The translations under genes were made by a program, and so were the position numbers. Below are positions 27,486 through 40,585 of a stretch of DNA of 64,000 bases, in pieces. This stretch comes from Larus michahellis. Its lineage: Eukaryota; Chordata; Aves; Charadriiformes; Laridae. Where the stretch lies: NCBI RefSeq assembly GCF_964199755.1, contig NC_133898.1, positions 103,840,847 to 103,904,846 on the forward strand. The letters are read 5' to 3'. How positions within the stretch are numbered: the stretch's first letter is position 1; each line of letters opens with the position of its first letter. The notes beneath the pieces were generated by a model that was given only the letters and a program-made list of their open reading frames with translations, was not told the origin of the DNA and made no database searches.

Positions 27486-27495
27486 CAGAGGGCAA
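26320..27495 (-). pseudogene. CR1 ORF2 C-terminal reverse transcriptase remnant (391 codons open)
   Basis: Reverse transcriptase of a CR1 non-LTR retrotransposon, lacking the N-terminal endonuclease and the first RT blocks. Visible motifs: the motif A region [12 protein letters not shown] (residues 36-47, Asp39), the motif B region [12 protein letters not shown] (93-104), and the catalytic FADD box (125-128; genomic 27123-27112). The C-terminal region ends in [17 protein letters not shown] and a stop. A full CR1 ORF2 is roughly 950-1000 residues, so this is about 40% and cannot mobilise itself. No stop or frameshift has accumulated, which suggests a fairly young insertion. The first 10-15 residues are probably flanking DNA, and the methionine is not a native start. 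Confidence 0.9.
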
Positions 27496-27573
27496 TTTTG
27501 ATCCTAAGAGCTCCTACTTAATTACCACCCAAATACAGCTAAAAATAAAATACCACAAACTTTTGCTTTGCAA

Positions 27574-27583
27574 TTTATTTATT
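27574..27583 (-). terminator. PRIM2 poly(A) signal (overlapping AATAAATAAA)
   Basis: Two overlapping canonical AATAAA hexamers read on the minus strand. A GU-rich tract resembling a downstream element (GTTTGTGGTATTTTA at 27565-27551) lies about 10-25 nt beyond. It is the first such signal after the PRIM2 stop, so it is the likely 3' end of the mRNA. Cleavage probably falls near 27550-27565. Confidence 0.6.
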
Positions 27584-27941
27584 AAGAAGAAACATATAAA
27601 AGTGACCACAAAATGGGATAAAAATATTTAAACATTTTGAAGGAAAACAAGTAAGGTAAGTTAAACAAAAATTCCCTCACAATTGGGAAGGAACTTTCAA
27701 CATGTCATATAAAACAGTATCCTAAAGCAGCGAGAATAAGTATTGGATGCAATTACAGCCTCAGTATCTATCTTTCTTTTCTTCAGCCCTATTCAAAGCA
27801 CTAAACGCCTGCGTCTTCCAGGTAGTAAAGTGCATATTTCTTACAATAGGGACAAATTCAGCTAACGAAGGGAAAGAAACAGAAAAAACAACAAAACCAA
27901 AAACAACCCAAAAGAACCAACCAAAACCCACAAACAGCTGC
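27574..27941 (-). other. PRIM2: PRIM2 3' untranslated region
   Basis: This stretch follows the PRIM2 stop codon on the minus strand up to the first plausible poly(A) signal, about 370 nt. Read as mRNA it begins with a U/G-rich tract (about 27930-27877, GGUU and GUUU repeats) that could bind GU-rich-element proteins such as CELF1; that role is inference. No other AATAAA or ATTAAA was seen on this strand between the stop and 27583. A CR1 element of the same orientation starts less than 100 bp beyond the signal. Confidence 0.7.
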
Positions 27942-28169
27942 TTAGTCTTCAGTGAAGTATGCCTCCAGTCCCTCCAGTTCTGCATCAGCTGTTGTATTTG
28001 AAGAGGTGGGAGTAGAACTTGAATTCATGCTTTCCTGACTATTACTTTTTTGTTGAGAGTTTCCTGAATTACTCAGTTCCTTCTTCAGTTCTCTACCACC
28101 ACTTAATAGCCTTTGACTCTCTGCAAAATACTGATTAGGATGATTCAAAGAAAACCCAATGTCATCAAC
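27942..28169 (-). CDS. PRIM2: PRIM2 terminal coding exon and stop codon
   Basis: The final coding exon starts in phase 0 (GTT GAT GAC) after the acceptor TTTTCTGTGCAG and runs 75 codons to a TAG stop. The first part, VDDIGFSLNHPNQYF then ESQRLLSGG, closes the conserved iron-sulphur domain. The remaining ~45 residues form a Ser/Asn/Gln/Thr-rich, probably disordered linker that ends in an acidic segment, LEGLEAYFTED. Human PRIM2 has a similar layout (a divergent linker, then MEGLEDYFSEDS), so only the two ends are well conserved. With the three exons upstream this gives 168 C-terminal residues, compared with 509 for the whole human protein. An ATG can be read just before the exon through the splice acceptor, but it is intronic and not a start. 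Confidence 0.95.
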   Translation of the reverse strand, partial: VDDIGFSLNHPNQYFAESQRLLSGGRELKKELSNSGNSQQKSNSQESMNSSSTPTSSNTTADAELEGLEAYFTED

Positions 28170-31100
28170 CTGCACAGAAAAGGAAAGGAACAGCGAGTTA
28201 TTACATTTATTTCAAAAAACAGAATTTTTCACATTAAAGAACAAATTAATTAGCAATTTAGTAAGTTCCAGTTTTGCTGAAGAAAAAGGCATCGGTTTGT
28301 AAATACTGTCCTAGTAAATATAAGCATGACACAGATTTACTTTCAACACAAAATTTCTTCCTTCATGTTAGAAATAAAATGACTGCTTTGGCATATTCAA
28401 ACAGTATTTCACACTGTCTTTGCTGTAGTAAAGAAAAAAACCACCCCAAAACACATAAACCAACATAAGTAAAATGTCATACCTTTACAAATGTAGAACA
28501 ATTGAACCTACACCTTAAAACAGGATTTCCCTACACAAAAGAGGGATGGAGACAAGTCTAGAGCGTAAATGGCAGTAGAGAATACTACTAAAAGTTGTAA
28601 CAACTGCACAATATAAATCTAGATCTTAAGCATCAGTGTGAAACTGTGAATGGAAATGGGTAGCTTCACCTCTTTCCCTGTTTTTTTCAGTAGCCACAAA
28701 TGCAACACTTAGAAGGCAGCAGGCTAAGACAGAAGCCCAATAGATCAAGCTTATCTCTGCTCCATCAGTGCCAACAGCAGCATCCTGACACTAGATGCAC
28801 AACCAATACCAAATAATGTTTAGTCTTCAGTGGAAAACAACACAGAAAACTAGCATAAAGGTACAGCATATTTTTATTGCTCCATTCTACTAAGTAGGCA
28901 CATTCTTTTAGCTCCGTAATTATTTGATAAATGAACATTCAATTGATGCTTATCAAATATTTCAAATCAACAAAGCTTTTCGTTTCAAAAGGAAGCTGTT
29001 TTGACATATTCACCACAAATCTCAGTTATAACCTTTCTATCTCTTTTGGGGGACTCAGAAGTTGGAAATGCTTACTTTAAAAGGTGCTTCCACCTCATAT
29101 TCAGGCAATCTGCACCTTATATCTGCCTGTCAGATAATGTGAATACCAGGAACATTTTGAGAAAAATACTGTTCTTTCATAACATTGGAAAATTTCCCAA
29201 ACCTGGCATACAATAAACCAAGGAAGACGAAGAGCCTTACACTGGTAATTTTCTGCTCCCGCTATCTTCCCTTTTTCCCAGAGAGGTGGGGCCAATTCAA
29301 GCATAACAGGCAACTTTGCACACACGCAGTGTTTCATGAGGACGTATACCGTGGCTGATTTAATATGCCAAAACCCATCAGTTTAAATTTCATTCATTTG
29401 TGAAAAATCATAAAGCAGAGAATGAATGTGCATTTTAAAGGGAACCTTGATTCAATGCATTACCACCGCCTAGCTTAGCTCCATCAGAAAACAGCGACAC
29501 CTATAACAAAATCTAATTCAGTCTAATTCAGACACGAAGACAACATTAGCAACTGTAGTATGCGACACTGCTTGCAAAATCTAAAAAAAATAAGTGAAAA
29601 CAAGTAACAAATACCGCAATATTCATGCAAACAACATCAGCATCGTGAGTTCATTTGGAATATAACTTATTAACACAGGCACTAGCCAGTTAGGCTTTCT
29701 TATTTATTCTTAACACTCAGGCCCTTAAAAGAGTAGCTTTATACAGTGGATTTATACACAATCAGATTTCAAAGCACTAATTATTTCTACAGGCAAGCTG
29801 TCACGAGAACACTTATTTAACCTACTTGTAGTTCATATCCGATATCATCAATCTCTTTTACTTGACTGCATATATGTAGCCAAGATCTCCAAAACTGTTG
29901 GTCTGGAAATATTATTCTCTATTTTGAGTTGCCATTCAATTCTATCAACTGAAGTAAAACAAAACCTTGACATTATTGTGACTGTGGAAGGCATTCCTCA
30001 TTCCTTTGACTATTTTCTTTGGGTTATGGCTACACTGCTTACATTTTCAGGGTGTGTTACTTCCACGTTTGCCTTCCACATTGTCCTCACTTTAGTAAAA
30101 TATAAAACTTATCTAAAAGGGATAATCAACATGAAATAGCTTATTATGAACCCAAGTACAAATATCAGAACTCCAGTTATGATGCTTTTCATATGGCTTA
30201 AAATCCAAATTTGACCATCAAGAAAAATACTTAGTATTTTGGTAGTGTTTGATTGAATGCTTACTCTAGTTACTATATGAAGGTAGTTTATTCTTGATTC
30301 TTATTAAAATATGATAAAGTTTGAAAATATCCACCCCACAGGCCATTCAGTCACGATTCTATCAAGTCAAAAGACCTTATTTTCTTCACGTATATAGGAC
30401 AGCTTGTCTTTATCAAATTATGGTGTTATTTAGAAAATAACCTTCCCAAAAAGGAGTATGCCTTAATATCCCAGAATTTGAAAAATAAGGTAAAACCATT
30501 CACACACTACATGTAGTGCTTTCCTTTCCCACACTTACTGAAAGACTTAATAAATTGCATATGTGCACATTTCCTTAACAGATTAGTTCCTGCCTGAAGA
30601 CAATACGCTGGACCACACAAATGACGGTTGCTTTTGTTCTGTGGTTGTGAGATAGTAAAATGAAAGTTTGGGAGGGGCATAGCATTAAAGCTAATAAGCC
30701 CCGTTTACACGGAATATGCAGAGAAGCAGCTTTTAGGTAAGCTGTGCTATTTGAACCAGTAGCACTGAGGTGCAGAGACACACACCCCACCTCCCCAGAA
30801 AAACAGATCTAAACATTCTCACTCTAGTGCAGCTGGATTTATTAGCACAGTCTCAATGCCAAGCACTAGACTACCGAAGCCAACAGCAAAGCTGCTGCCA
30901 GTATAAGACGGAGTAGAAACTCGAGAGAGGGAGGGGAAATGCAAAGACATAGTGTGCAAATGCCCCTGTGAACTTAGAAAAATACCATAATCTTAAACAA
31001 GTCTCCACTACAAAGTCATTCAGAGGAGATCTAACCCACACATGCACTGTAACTTTCAAGAATTATAGGTAACACTAACAACTCTGCCCAATGCATATCA

Positions 31101-32812
31101 AACACTTTCTCAATAGAATTTTTACATAATTGAAGCTGAAATTCTCCATGTGAGACAGTCCATTATTTCTAAGAAAATTTTACTTAAGACTGTTCACCTA
31201 TTTGAAGGAACAACAACAATCACTGTTATGCTGATTGATTCTTCAGAAATTTCCTTCACTGAAGAGCTCTGCTAATGATATACAGGAAAGCAAAGGTTTG
31301 ATTGTGTGACTCAGTGTCACCAGCTCCAGAGACATATCTTTTGACCAACCCATGAAAAAAAAATAAATAAAATTACTAAAACATATAGTTGTAGGGACAG
31401 AAAAATCATTCCAAGCAGGCTGGTAAGAAGTTTAGCAGCTAAATGCTCTAAAAAATATTGCCCTTATAAGTATGTTTCATTAAAACTACAGAAAGCACCC
31501 TTCTGTGCATTCTGCTTTCTCTCACTGAAGTAAAAGACTTATCAACAGCACAGGAGAAAGACTACTCTTAGCACAAGCAGCAAAGACAAATATTTATATC
31601 AAGAAAAGACTGAAAAAAAATAATGCTCTTCTGGAATTTGCCATAGAAGAATGGAAAGACAGATTTCCTAAAAATGCCAAATCTTTGGCACTGTGCTCAT
31701 TTATCCTTTGACGAATGTTGACTTTAGGGTCTATAGTCATCTTGGGAAAATATTATTTCTACTGACTTAGCTTTACATAAGGCATGTGTTATTTAAATTT
31801 TTAATTATATATAATTTTCAATTTCCTGTTTTATTATTTTCTAAGACTGCAAGACAGTGTTACTCTTAAATTACAGCTGCCAAAACAACACTGGATACAG
31901 GTTCAAGTACGTCTTTACTATACATTCACACATATGATTGCTGGAAATTTAGGGAGACAAACACATCCATTTAAATCAAATATGAAAAACAGTGAGAACA
32001 AAAAAGTCAATGTTAAATGTCTCTGCGTGGGTCATCTAATCCTCATCCATATCTTTAGGAAGCCTGTTCTATTTTCTGATGTTTGAAAGCGATGTTTCAA
32101 TTTTTTGAGTTGTGGAGAGAACAAAGCCATAAGATGGGCCGCACTCCGCTGTTTTTTCTTGACAACAAAGAATCTAGAACCACGGAGTAAACTGGTTCTT
32201 TGAATCAAGAAATCACGCAGGAGATGGACTGCAGCCATTTGTTATCTTACAATTTTGCGAAGGATCTTACTTCAATATGTCACAGAAGCTTACAATTAAG
32301 CAAATGGGAAAGCTTCGAGAATGTTCATCTCGATTTAAAAACTAATCACGCATGAACAAAGACATGAAAAAAAAACAAGTGAAAACTAATGATATTAACT
32401 ATGTAAGTGCTGGAAGAGTAGTTTTAGCTAAACTTCTTGGACCCATTTTTTTAAGATACATGTCAAAATACCAAACGTGGATGGGTTAAAAAGCACAACT
32501 TGTTTAAAAACGGGATATTGAAAAAGTTAAATGGCTTGAAATAGACAGAATTCAACAATATTGACATTTTCAAGAAGAAAGCATAACCTTTTACTGCATC
32601 TTGTAACATTCAGGGGATTAATAACATCAACACATAAATGAAGAAAATTACAAAAGAAGATGTGAAGTAGATTTTAAATTATTGAAATGAAAACTAACAA
32701 GGCAAGACAGCTAACGATAGATGTGAAAACTGCAAATAGTCTCCAGACTTCATGCATGATTTCCAAGGCAACGATGGCGACTATAGTTTAAGAAAAATTA
32801 GTAGCTACTTAC
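28170..32812 (-). other. PRIM2 last intron (4.6 kb)
   Basis: The intron runs from donor GTAAGT at 32812 to acceptor GTGCAG at 28170. It is AT-rich single-copy sequence with no recognisable coding potential and no CR1 or LTR copy that I could see. Short ORFs here lack family motifs. Confidence 0.85.
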
Positions 32813-32881
32813 ATCGTGCGTCAACTCGAAGTACTTCTGACAGGCCAGCTGGTAATGCATGCCCTTCACCAGTTCCAGGAT
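32813..32881 (-). CDS. PRIM2: PRIM2 internal coding exon (fourth cluster cysteine)
   Basis: This 69-nt, phase 0-0 exon encodes 23 residues, with [15 protein letters not shown] followed by KYFELTHD. The acceptor is CCTCTGTACAG and the donor is GTAAGT. The Cys in QLACQKYFE lies 40 residues after the GCPFRH cysteine, the spacing between human PRIM2 C384 and C424, so it is the last [4Fe-4S] ligand. Skipping this exon would keep the reading frame but remove that ligand. The exon is isolated between a 15.1-kb upstream and a 4.6-kb downstream intron. It is too short to stand out as an ORF; the call rests on the family motif and both splice sites. Confidence 0.95.
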
Positions 32882-35800
32882 CTGTACAGAGGGAGAAAAA
32901 CATAAGGGATTCAGAAGCAGCACACGTACATCTTTTTGATACTTACCATGACAAGGCATTTCACAACAGCCTTGTATATACCTCATGGAACTTTGCAGCC
33001 CATGACATCTTTGACATGCGTGTCCCTTACTAATAACTGACAATGCTTACACATACTATCATTTTTTAAAAATACCCTGGCTATATTAAAAACAAGATAA
33101 AACCACAGGAAGATACACCCAGTCCTTAAAATGTAATTTCAACACTCTTAACTTCAAGAATAAGTTGAATCTATATTTTGGTACTATAATTGTGACAGTT
33201 ATTGTCAAACTATCATATTGCAACATCTCTTCCATAATTGCAGACATAAATTTAGTAATTCAAGTGGTTGAAGCATGAAGCAATCAAGGACACAATTTGT
33301 ATTTTATTTTCCACGTTACCAGTTCATGCAGATGCAGAATAAAATACTATTGTGCTCCCATCAGGAAAATTTAATGCAAATCCTTTAGACAAGTATCTGT
33401 GAGAGGGGAATGCTTTTACCTTCAATCAGATTGGTCCTTTTTAAAATGAAGTTATTTCTAGTCAAGCTCAGCAGAATATGTGTGTGAATAGCCTGTTTTG
33501 AACACCTATTAGGAAAATCATGCCATCTTTTGTAAATACAATTTGCTTCCCAATTCTGCTTCAGGTAATCTCTTCTGTGCCGCATAAAGTCCCATTCTTA
33601 TCACCAGAATGCAGTGCCAGTTGAAATTTTTTAAAGTTTCATCACCTCCTCCCTCCTTTATACAATCAAAATGTATGCTCTCTCTGCTTATCAAACAGAG
33701 AAAATTGCTGGAATTAAGAGATAGCCTCAGTGGAAGGAAAAATAGTTTTCAAGAAATGTTAATATCAAGCCCCTTTCCCAAGGTTGACCTTTATGTCAAA
33801 CACGGCAATACGCTCCAGCTTAAGTCCCTGCTGTACTCATTATTGGATGCCACCTTGTATTTATTGACAGATGTATAAATAAATTACATCTGCTGAATGG
33901 ATAAAAACAGCAACACATGGCCAGGAAAGTACTTGGCCGCATTGTTTCTCTGTAATAGCCCAACTGATTACATTTCTCTCTCTCCTTCCACCTCCTGTTA
34001 CATCTTCTGTAAAAGATCAAGGCCAAGGCCAACTGAACAATAAAGTCTGAAATCTGGCACTGTCTCTCTCTTTCTGTATATTTCCTCTTCCCTTTGAAAT
34101 TGACTGAAAACAGTATCATGTTAAGTAGGTAAGGACTGAAGAAAACTCATTTATTCTAAACATTTCCATTACATATTACCTTATTTTTCCTCTATTCCTT
34201 ACTACAAAAATCTATACCATGCAAAAGAGCTATCTCTGCTTTTAAGTAAATGGTAACCATGTTGTATGTAAGTACTTTTTTTTAAAAGTACCTTTCACAT
34301 AATTTGGAGTAATAATCAGAAGACGTATATGCCTGTTGTGAGTTGAGAGAAATATTCGTAATGTTCTTTAGCATTCAGACTTTTCTAACATGAACTTTCC
34401 AGATGAAATAAGTAATTTAATCTAGTTCATAAATAGTTTAGGTTTTCACAAAATTACTCTTCATTTAATCAAGATTATACCTAATATAAATAAAAAGTTG
34501 TCTAAATTCAGGTGTAAAAATACTTTAAGTCTCAGAAGCTTAAGTGAGCAAACAAAAACTTAAGTATGGACAAATTCTGAGTATAAACCCCAAAAGTTTA
34601 AAAGCATTGAGGTTCCCCAGTAATTTAAGAGAACTTTTTGAAACAGGTGATCAGTTAGAAGACTAGTCATTCTGTGATTTAACTTTTCAATCACAGACCG
34701 CAAAGTTACAGCTGCTTTTTGTATCAATGATGCCATTATCCAACTATCCTGAAGAGTGGAAAAGACAAGGATTATCAAATCTAGATTTTGATTTATTAAA
34801 TCACAATTATTCACAGGTTGCGAGACGAAGCTGCTGCTGTCTTCTCTGACAGTTCAGCATAAAAACGGTACCTTCAAGTGACACGTATCAGAAGAGGGAT
34901 CACTGACCGACACAACACAGATGATGACAGAATAAAGGGGCACTTATAAATAAATTCCAATTTTGTAAGAGAGATTATTCTGAGCAAACTATTCTGAAAC
35001 TGTGCCCATTTAAGCCCTTGATCCACCCTTGGGAAAACCTTCACCCACCTGTAAGGTCGAGAAGAGAACTTTATTGAAGCGATACCGCTGACATATGAAA
35101 GCTATAATGGTCATGTTATCAGAGGTGGCTTTGAGGGACTTTGAATTCTTAAAGAGCCACCATGTTATTTTGCAGCAGCTTGATCTTTATTGCCCAGCTA
35201 CACTGCAGTTTCACCAAGGAACTACTGTCCCACTCCCTCTAGACTCCTTCTCAGACCTCTCACGAAGGTTGCTGTTAGGTCACCACACAGATTTTTCTGC
35301 TGTACTACTATGAAGACATGAGTATTTTGGAGAACAGCTGTTAGAGGAACTTCTACCAGCATTCTCCAGTGAGGTTTGGTAACTAGGTCTTCACAACACT
35401 TCTTTTCCTCTACATTGATAGGGCGCTCCAAAGAACAGAATGCCCACCAGAACAGACCGAGGACTTTCATCCAGTTTGTTAAATTTATTAATGTACATGA
35501 TGCTACTGGCGGTCATCAACTTACTCCTGCTCCTTTACCCTCTCCACCACATCACCTCTCCAACTTTGACTGGTTTTCCAAGTTCAGCCAAATTTGACAG
35601 GTAGAGATGCCAAAGCTATACAATTCCTACACATTGATTACAAATTGTGGTTGGGTGGAAAAAGCCAGACCAACATTTGTGGCTCATTCAGGGAAAAGCA
35701 GTTGTAATTCGGCTTCTACCCATTCTGAGAGGCAGCCAGAAGGCAGCCAAAATAGCACATATATAACTTTGAACTGGCCACATCACAGGGGACCAGATTC

Positions 35801-38342
35801 ACCTTCCGCATATCTGATGGGGTTGAGGAATAAGGGACACATTAAACATATCCAAAGAAGAACAGATTCAGTAGATTAACTGGCTTCAATATGGAACAAG
35901 TTGCTAAGAGAAGAAACAAAAAAAGGTTAAAAATTGCAATAGAATGGAGTCCAGCTAGAAAGGAGTTCCCTATGTGAGAGAAACTAACAATCCTGTATTT
36001 AAATAAAACAGAATTATAATTCATAATAAACATTACCTTTCCTATTGCATTTGTGCACATAATGAAAGGAAGCTTGCAGCTGTTTTTTACTAGTGCTACC
36101 CAGAAACAGACCTCCACTCAAAACTAAGCTAATTCACAGCAGCAATCTTTTGCCTCTACGTATATTAAGACGTTTACACTAAATTGCTTTATTTTGCAAG
36201 TAAAGGGACATAGTCAAGGACTCTTTTTGTTAGTTCTTATGTGCCTTTTCTTTCACTGCCATCTGCAACTTGCTTTTCTGATGTTGCTTTACTGACTACT
36301 AATGAGGTTAAGATGATGTTTGGCAGCTGTGCACAGCCACCTGCTTTATAGATCCTCACATTCAAAGCTAAGATGTTGCACAGCATGATAGTTTGGGCTC
36401 TGTAATTATCCATTGTTATTTTTACTTACTCAAAGTTAGTTTGTTTTATTTGAAAATTGCAGAATTACCTTATATTTTCAAAATGAAAAACTTTCTACTC
36501 TAGATTCAGTTAAGTATGGCTCATTTCTAACTTTCTTTTTATTTCAGAGGTGACTAAAGATATGACTGGGTGCAACTGCTGGAGTCTATCTGAACACATT
36601 TCATTGTTCTCCTGTTTCAAGTCAGCTTTTGACCACCCCAGCATTAAGTCCTACACCAGGACTCCCCAATGCCCTTTGCTTCTTGGTCAGTACAGGCATC
36701 TGTCCTTTTTGCTGCTTTTGGGGATTCCCTTTATATTTTAAACTGAAGGTTTCATGTTTATAATGTGATTGTACAGTAGAATTCTCTCAGATTTAAGCTG
36801 TTTTCCCTCAGGGACTCACAGGCCAGAAAATCATTGTTACAGCTTTGCCAGAGCTCCTGTTCTTTTTATACTCCTTGACTTCTTTTGTAGTGAAGAGTAC
36901 TTGATCGCACCGTGTTCAGCATTGCACGTGGTAATAGTTAGGGCACCATTAACAGATCAGTTTCTCCCCTGCGCTTTGCATCACAACTGCCAAAACCCAA
37001 AACCTACTTGTATTACATTACACTTTATAAAGGTAGAAGGAAGAGGCAGTCATGATCCAGAAGAAGGTATTTTATTAATGTCTCTTAAAAATACCTATAT
37101 TTTCTCCTCCATTTTTAATGTGTAGGTTTTCAAGCCTGAAGTTCTTATTTAATGTATGTCAGTAAGGAACTCATTAAATACTTAGCAAAAGACTAAGTGA
37201 ACGTCTGCATGAAAAGAGTATGTCAATATGTGCCTATATTTGCTGCAGCAACCCCTGGGCAGCGTATTAAATGAAGACAAACATTAATTTAAGCCGCGTT
37301 AATTTTAAAAGGAAACAGCTCTAATGCTTGTTGGTTTTGTTTGCTTGGTTGTGGGCTATTTTTCAAAGATTTATACCATCTACATCTGAAAGTCAACGGT
37401 GTGAACGTCGAAGGCAAGAAGGTTTAATTCACCTAAGTATTCCACTTCTCTGATTTCACATAGTTCTAAAATAGCACTATAAAAATGTACATTTTATGAT
37501 TACTAAATTTTTTGGCTATTTTTCAGTGACGCTTTTTCAGTTAACTGACAAATCCTGCATGAGTTTACAGCCACCTATTTTAAAAGGCAGTCGTGTCTGG
37601 TTTTAGATATGATAGATAACCCACATTCATCTGTTGCAAAGAAATGCTGAGTCAAAGCCTGGACTGTTATCAAGTATGAAAGCAAGCATCTGAAACGCTT
37701 TAAAATAAAAAAAAAAGTTAGAAAAGAAATAAAATTGACGTATTTGCTTCATGTACATTCTAAGTTTGCAACATAACAGTTTCTGCAACAATGAGCTGCA
37801 ACATTTTTATTTTGTGTGTTTGTTCTTTGTTTTCCTGATTTCTCACCCTGAACTGTGTGCTTAATCCCTTTGACTTTTTTGGTGTGCTTCTTTTTTCCTT
37901 CTTTCTCTTCTGTATAAAAATTTCATGAGTAGCTTAATACACCATAAATTGAAGCTGCTGAAGTGTGAAGACACAGCCCCTGATTCTGTCCGCTCATTTG
38001 TGCCATCTGAATACAAACCTCATTCCTCCTCACCTTCCCCAGGTAAACCTACAATTGGGTAAATTTTTAATTTATTTTACCATGTATAAGGAAAGAAATG
38101 GAAACTCAACAGGCAGGGATGAACAGACAGTAGAAGTGCCTTCCACACCAGCAGGGTCCATTTAGGTTAATTAACTGCTCCTGGAACTGAAGTCTAAGAT
38201 TTGACTAATGAATTTAAGTACTTCTAAACTGGATGCACTGGATTAATGCCATTCATCTCTCTAACAGCAGAAAAAATATGCTTTTTAACTCTACTTTTCA
38301 TATTATTTCTTCTAAAAGGCACATTTGACTAAGCAGCAGCAC

Positions 38343-38509
38343 AAGTTGCCCAGAGAGGCTGTGGAATCTCCATCCTTGATGATATTGAAAACCCACCTGG
38401 ACACAGTCCAGGGCAACAGGCTCTAGATGACCCTTCTCGAGCAGGGGCATCGGACAAGATGACTTCCAGACGCATCTTCCAAACTCAGCTAATCTGTGAT
38501 TCAACTGTA
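38343..38509 (+). mobile_element. Old CR1 LINE 3' end fragment
   Basis: AAGTTGCCCAGAGAGGCTGT, then CTGGACACAGTCCAGGGCAA, CTCTAGATGACCC and CGAGCAGGGGCATCGGAC match the layout of an older CR1 subfamily 3' end. It is more diverged than the other copies and the tail (ATCTGTGATTCAACTG) is decayed. It lies in the PRIM2 large intron, antisense to the gene. Confidence 0.75.
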
Positions 38510-39646
38510 TGGACAGGTGCTATCGAGAATTGAATTACATCCTTTCGGTGGTTAGAATGTCAAATCCAAATTTTAAGAGATATATATTCTAGTTCAACTT
38601 TGAATAAGTTTCTAAACTAATAAAACATCTACCTTATGTACTTTGAAATGTATTTTATATATAATAAAATCGATCCACATACTCTAAAAGTCTTCCATAT
38701 TCTTATAGCCTTTTATTATCGAACAGGTTAGCTGTGCTTCTCACCAAGTTTCTGCATCTCTCAACATTCTCTCAAGTTGTTTTCCTATGCTGTTTTTTTG
38801 GTTTACTGTCACAAGTCCATCCAGCAATTCAACCTTTACACGTTTTTTCCTTACCATTACTTATACCAGATTTTTTAACAGACCACTCTTATTTAATCAC
38901 ATACATAACATAACATTACAATCTCACTTGACAATAGCCAGATATACCTCCTTATTTCTAATATTTGTTTCAACTTTTCAGCAATAAACCTAAGATTGGG
39001 AAAATTTAGTAGTCTGAAATACTGTAACTCGATTTTTTTAAAATAATTAGTTTTAAACCATGTCATGTTAAGATGTTGCATGTCATCTTAAGACGTGAAG
39101 CCATGTCATGTTAATACTCTACGATATTCTACCCATTGACGGTGTCAGTAATACTAACACCACAGCACCAATAAACTCACACTAAAAGAGTCACTGGAAT
39201 TGATCAAGAGACATATCACAGAGTGATCAGAACAGGTGGGAGCTTTAACACCAGAAAAGAAGCTGTTCAGCTTATGTGTGAAAGCAGTCCTAGAGAAATC
39301 AATAAGCATGTTCATACTTGAAAAACAAACCAAATACAAGACAATTAAACAAGGCACACATTTTAGCTGAGAAAACAGAGGATCTAGAGAGTATGTCAGA
39401 GAAAGTATAATCTCAGATAAAATGAGGGAGACAGACATACTCCTAACACACAACTATTATTGATAAATGTTCCCAGTCTATAGAAAAATATATGGAAACT
39501 TTAGGCATTCATATTTACACAAATCTACACCAGACTGCCATCTTTGTGGCAAAGATTTCCCTTAATAATCTTACTTTCAAGACTTTTACACTGCCCACTT
39601 TGAAAGATTTAATAATTTCAAAGCATTTACAGGTTTTGATATAGTA

Positions 39647-40585
39647 ATGACAATTAATGGGGTGAAATCCTCTTGGCGGCCGGTCACCAGTGGTGTCCCT
39701 CAGGGCTCAGTTCTGGGGCCAGTTTTGTTTAATATCTTTATCAATGATCTGGATGAGGGGATTGAGTGTACCGTCAGTAAGTTTGCAGATGACACCAAAC
39801 TAGGTGGGAGTGTTGATCTGCTTGAGGGTAGGAAGGCTCTACAGAGGGACCTGCACAGGCTGGATCGATGGGCCAAGGCCAGCTGTATGAGGTTTAATAA
39901 GGCCAAGGGCCGGGTCCTGCATTTTGGTCACAACAACCCCAAGCAACGCTACAGGCTTGGGGAAGAGTGTCTGGAAAGCTGCCCAGCAGAAAAGGACCTG
40001 GGGGTGCTGGTGGACGGCCAGCTTAACATGAGCCAGCAGTGTGCCCAGGTGGCCAAGGCGGCCAACAGCATTCTGGCTTGTATCAGGACTAGCGTGGCCA
40101 GCAGGAGCAGGGAAGTGATCGTGCCTCTGTACTCAGCACTGGTGAGGCCTCGCCTCAAGTATCGTGTTCAGTTCTGGGCCCCTCTGTACAAGAGGGACAG
40201 TGAAGTGCTGGAGCGTGTCCAGAGGAGAGCTGCCAGGCTGGTGAGGGGTCTGGAGACCAGGTCATATGAGGAGAGGCTGAGGGAGCTGGGCATGTTTAGC
40301 TTGGAGAAGAGGAGGCTGAGGGGAGACCTCATTGCCCTCTACAACTACCTGAAAGGAGGTTGGAGAGAGGTGGGTGTTGGCCTCTTCTCCCAGGTGAATA
40401 AGGACAGGACCAGAGGAAATGGTCTGAAGTTGCGGCAGGGGAGGTTTAGATTAGATATTAGGAAGAATTACTTTGCTGAAAGAGTGGTCAGGCACTGGAA
40501 CAGCCTGCCCAGGGAGGTGGTTGAGTCACCATCCCTAGAGGTGTTTAAGAAACATCTAGATGTGGCACCTCAGGGCATGCTCTAG
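39647..40585 (+). pseudogene. CR1 ORF2 C-terminal fragment (312 codons open)
   Basis: Open to the natural CR1 stop with no frameshift. Visible are motif B ([12 protein letters not shown], residues 14-25), FADDTKLGG (46-54), the template-positioning [15 protein letters not shown] block, and the end [17 protein letters not shown]. By eye it differs at roughly 23 of 312 aligned positions from the copy at 26320-27495, about 93% identity. Motif A and everything upstream are missing, so it is not a functional enzyme. The initial ATG codon is flanking or fortuitous sequence. Confidence 0.9.
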
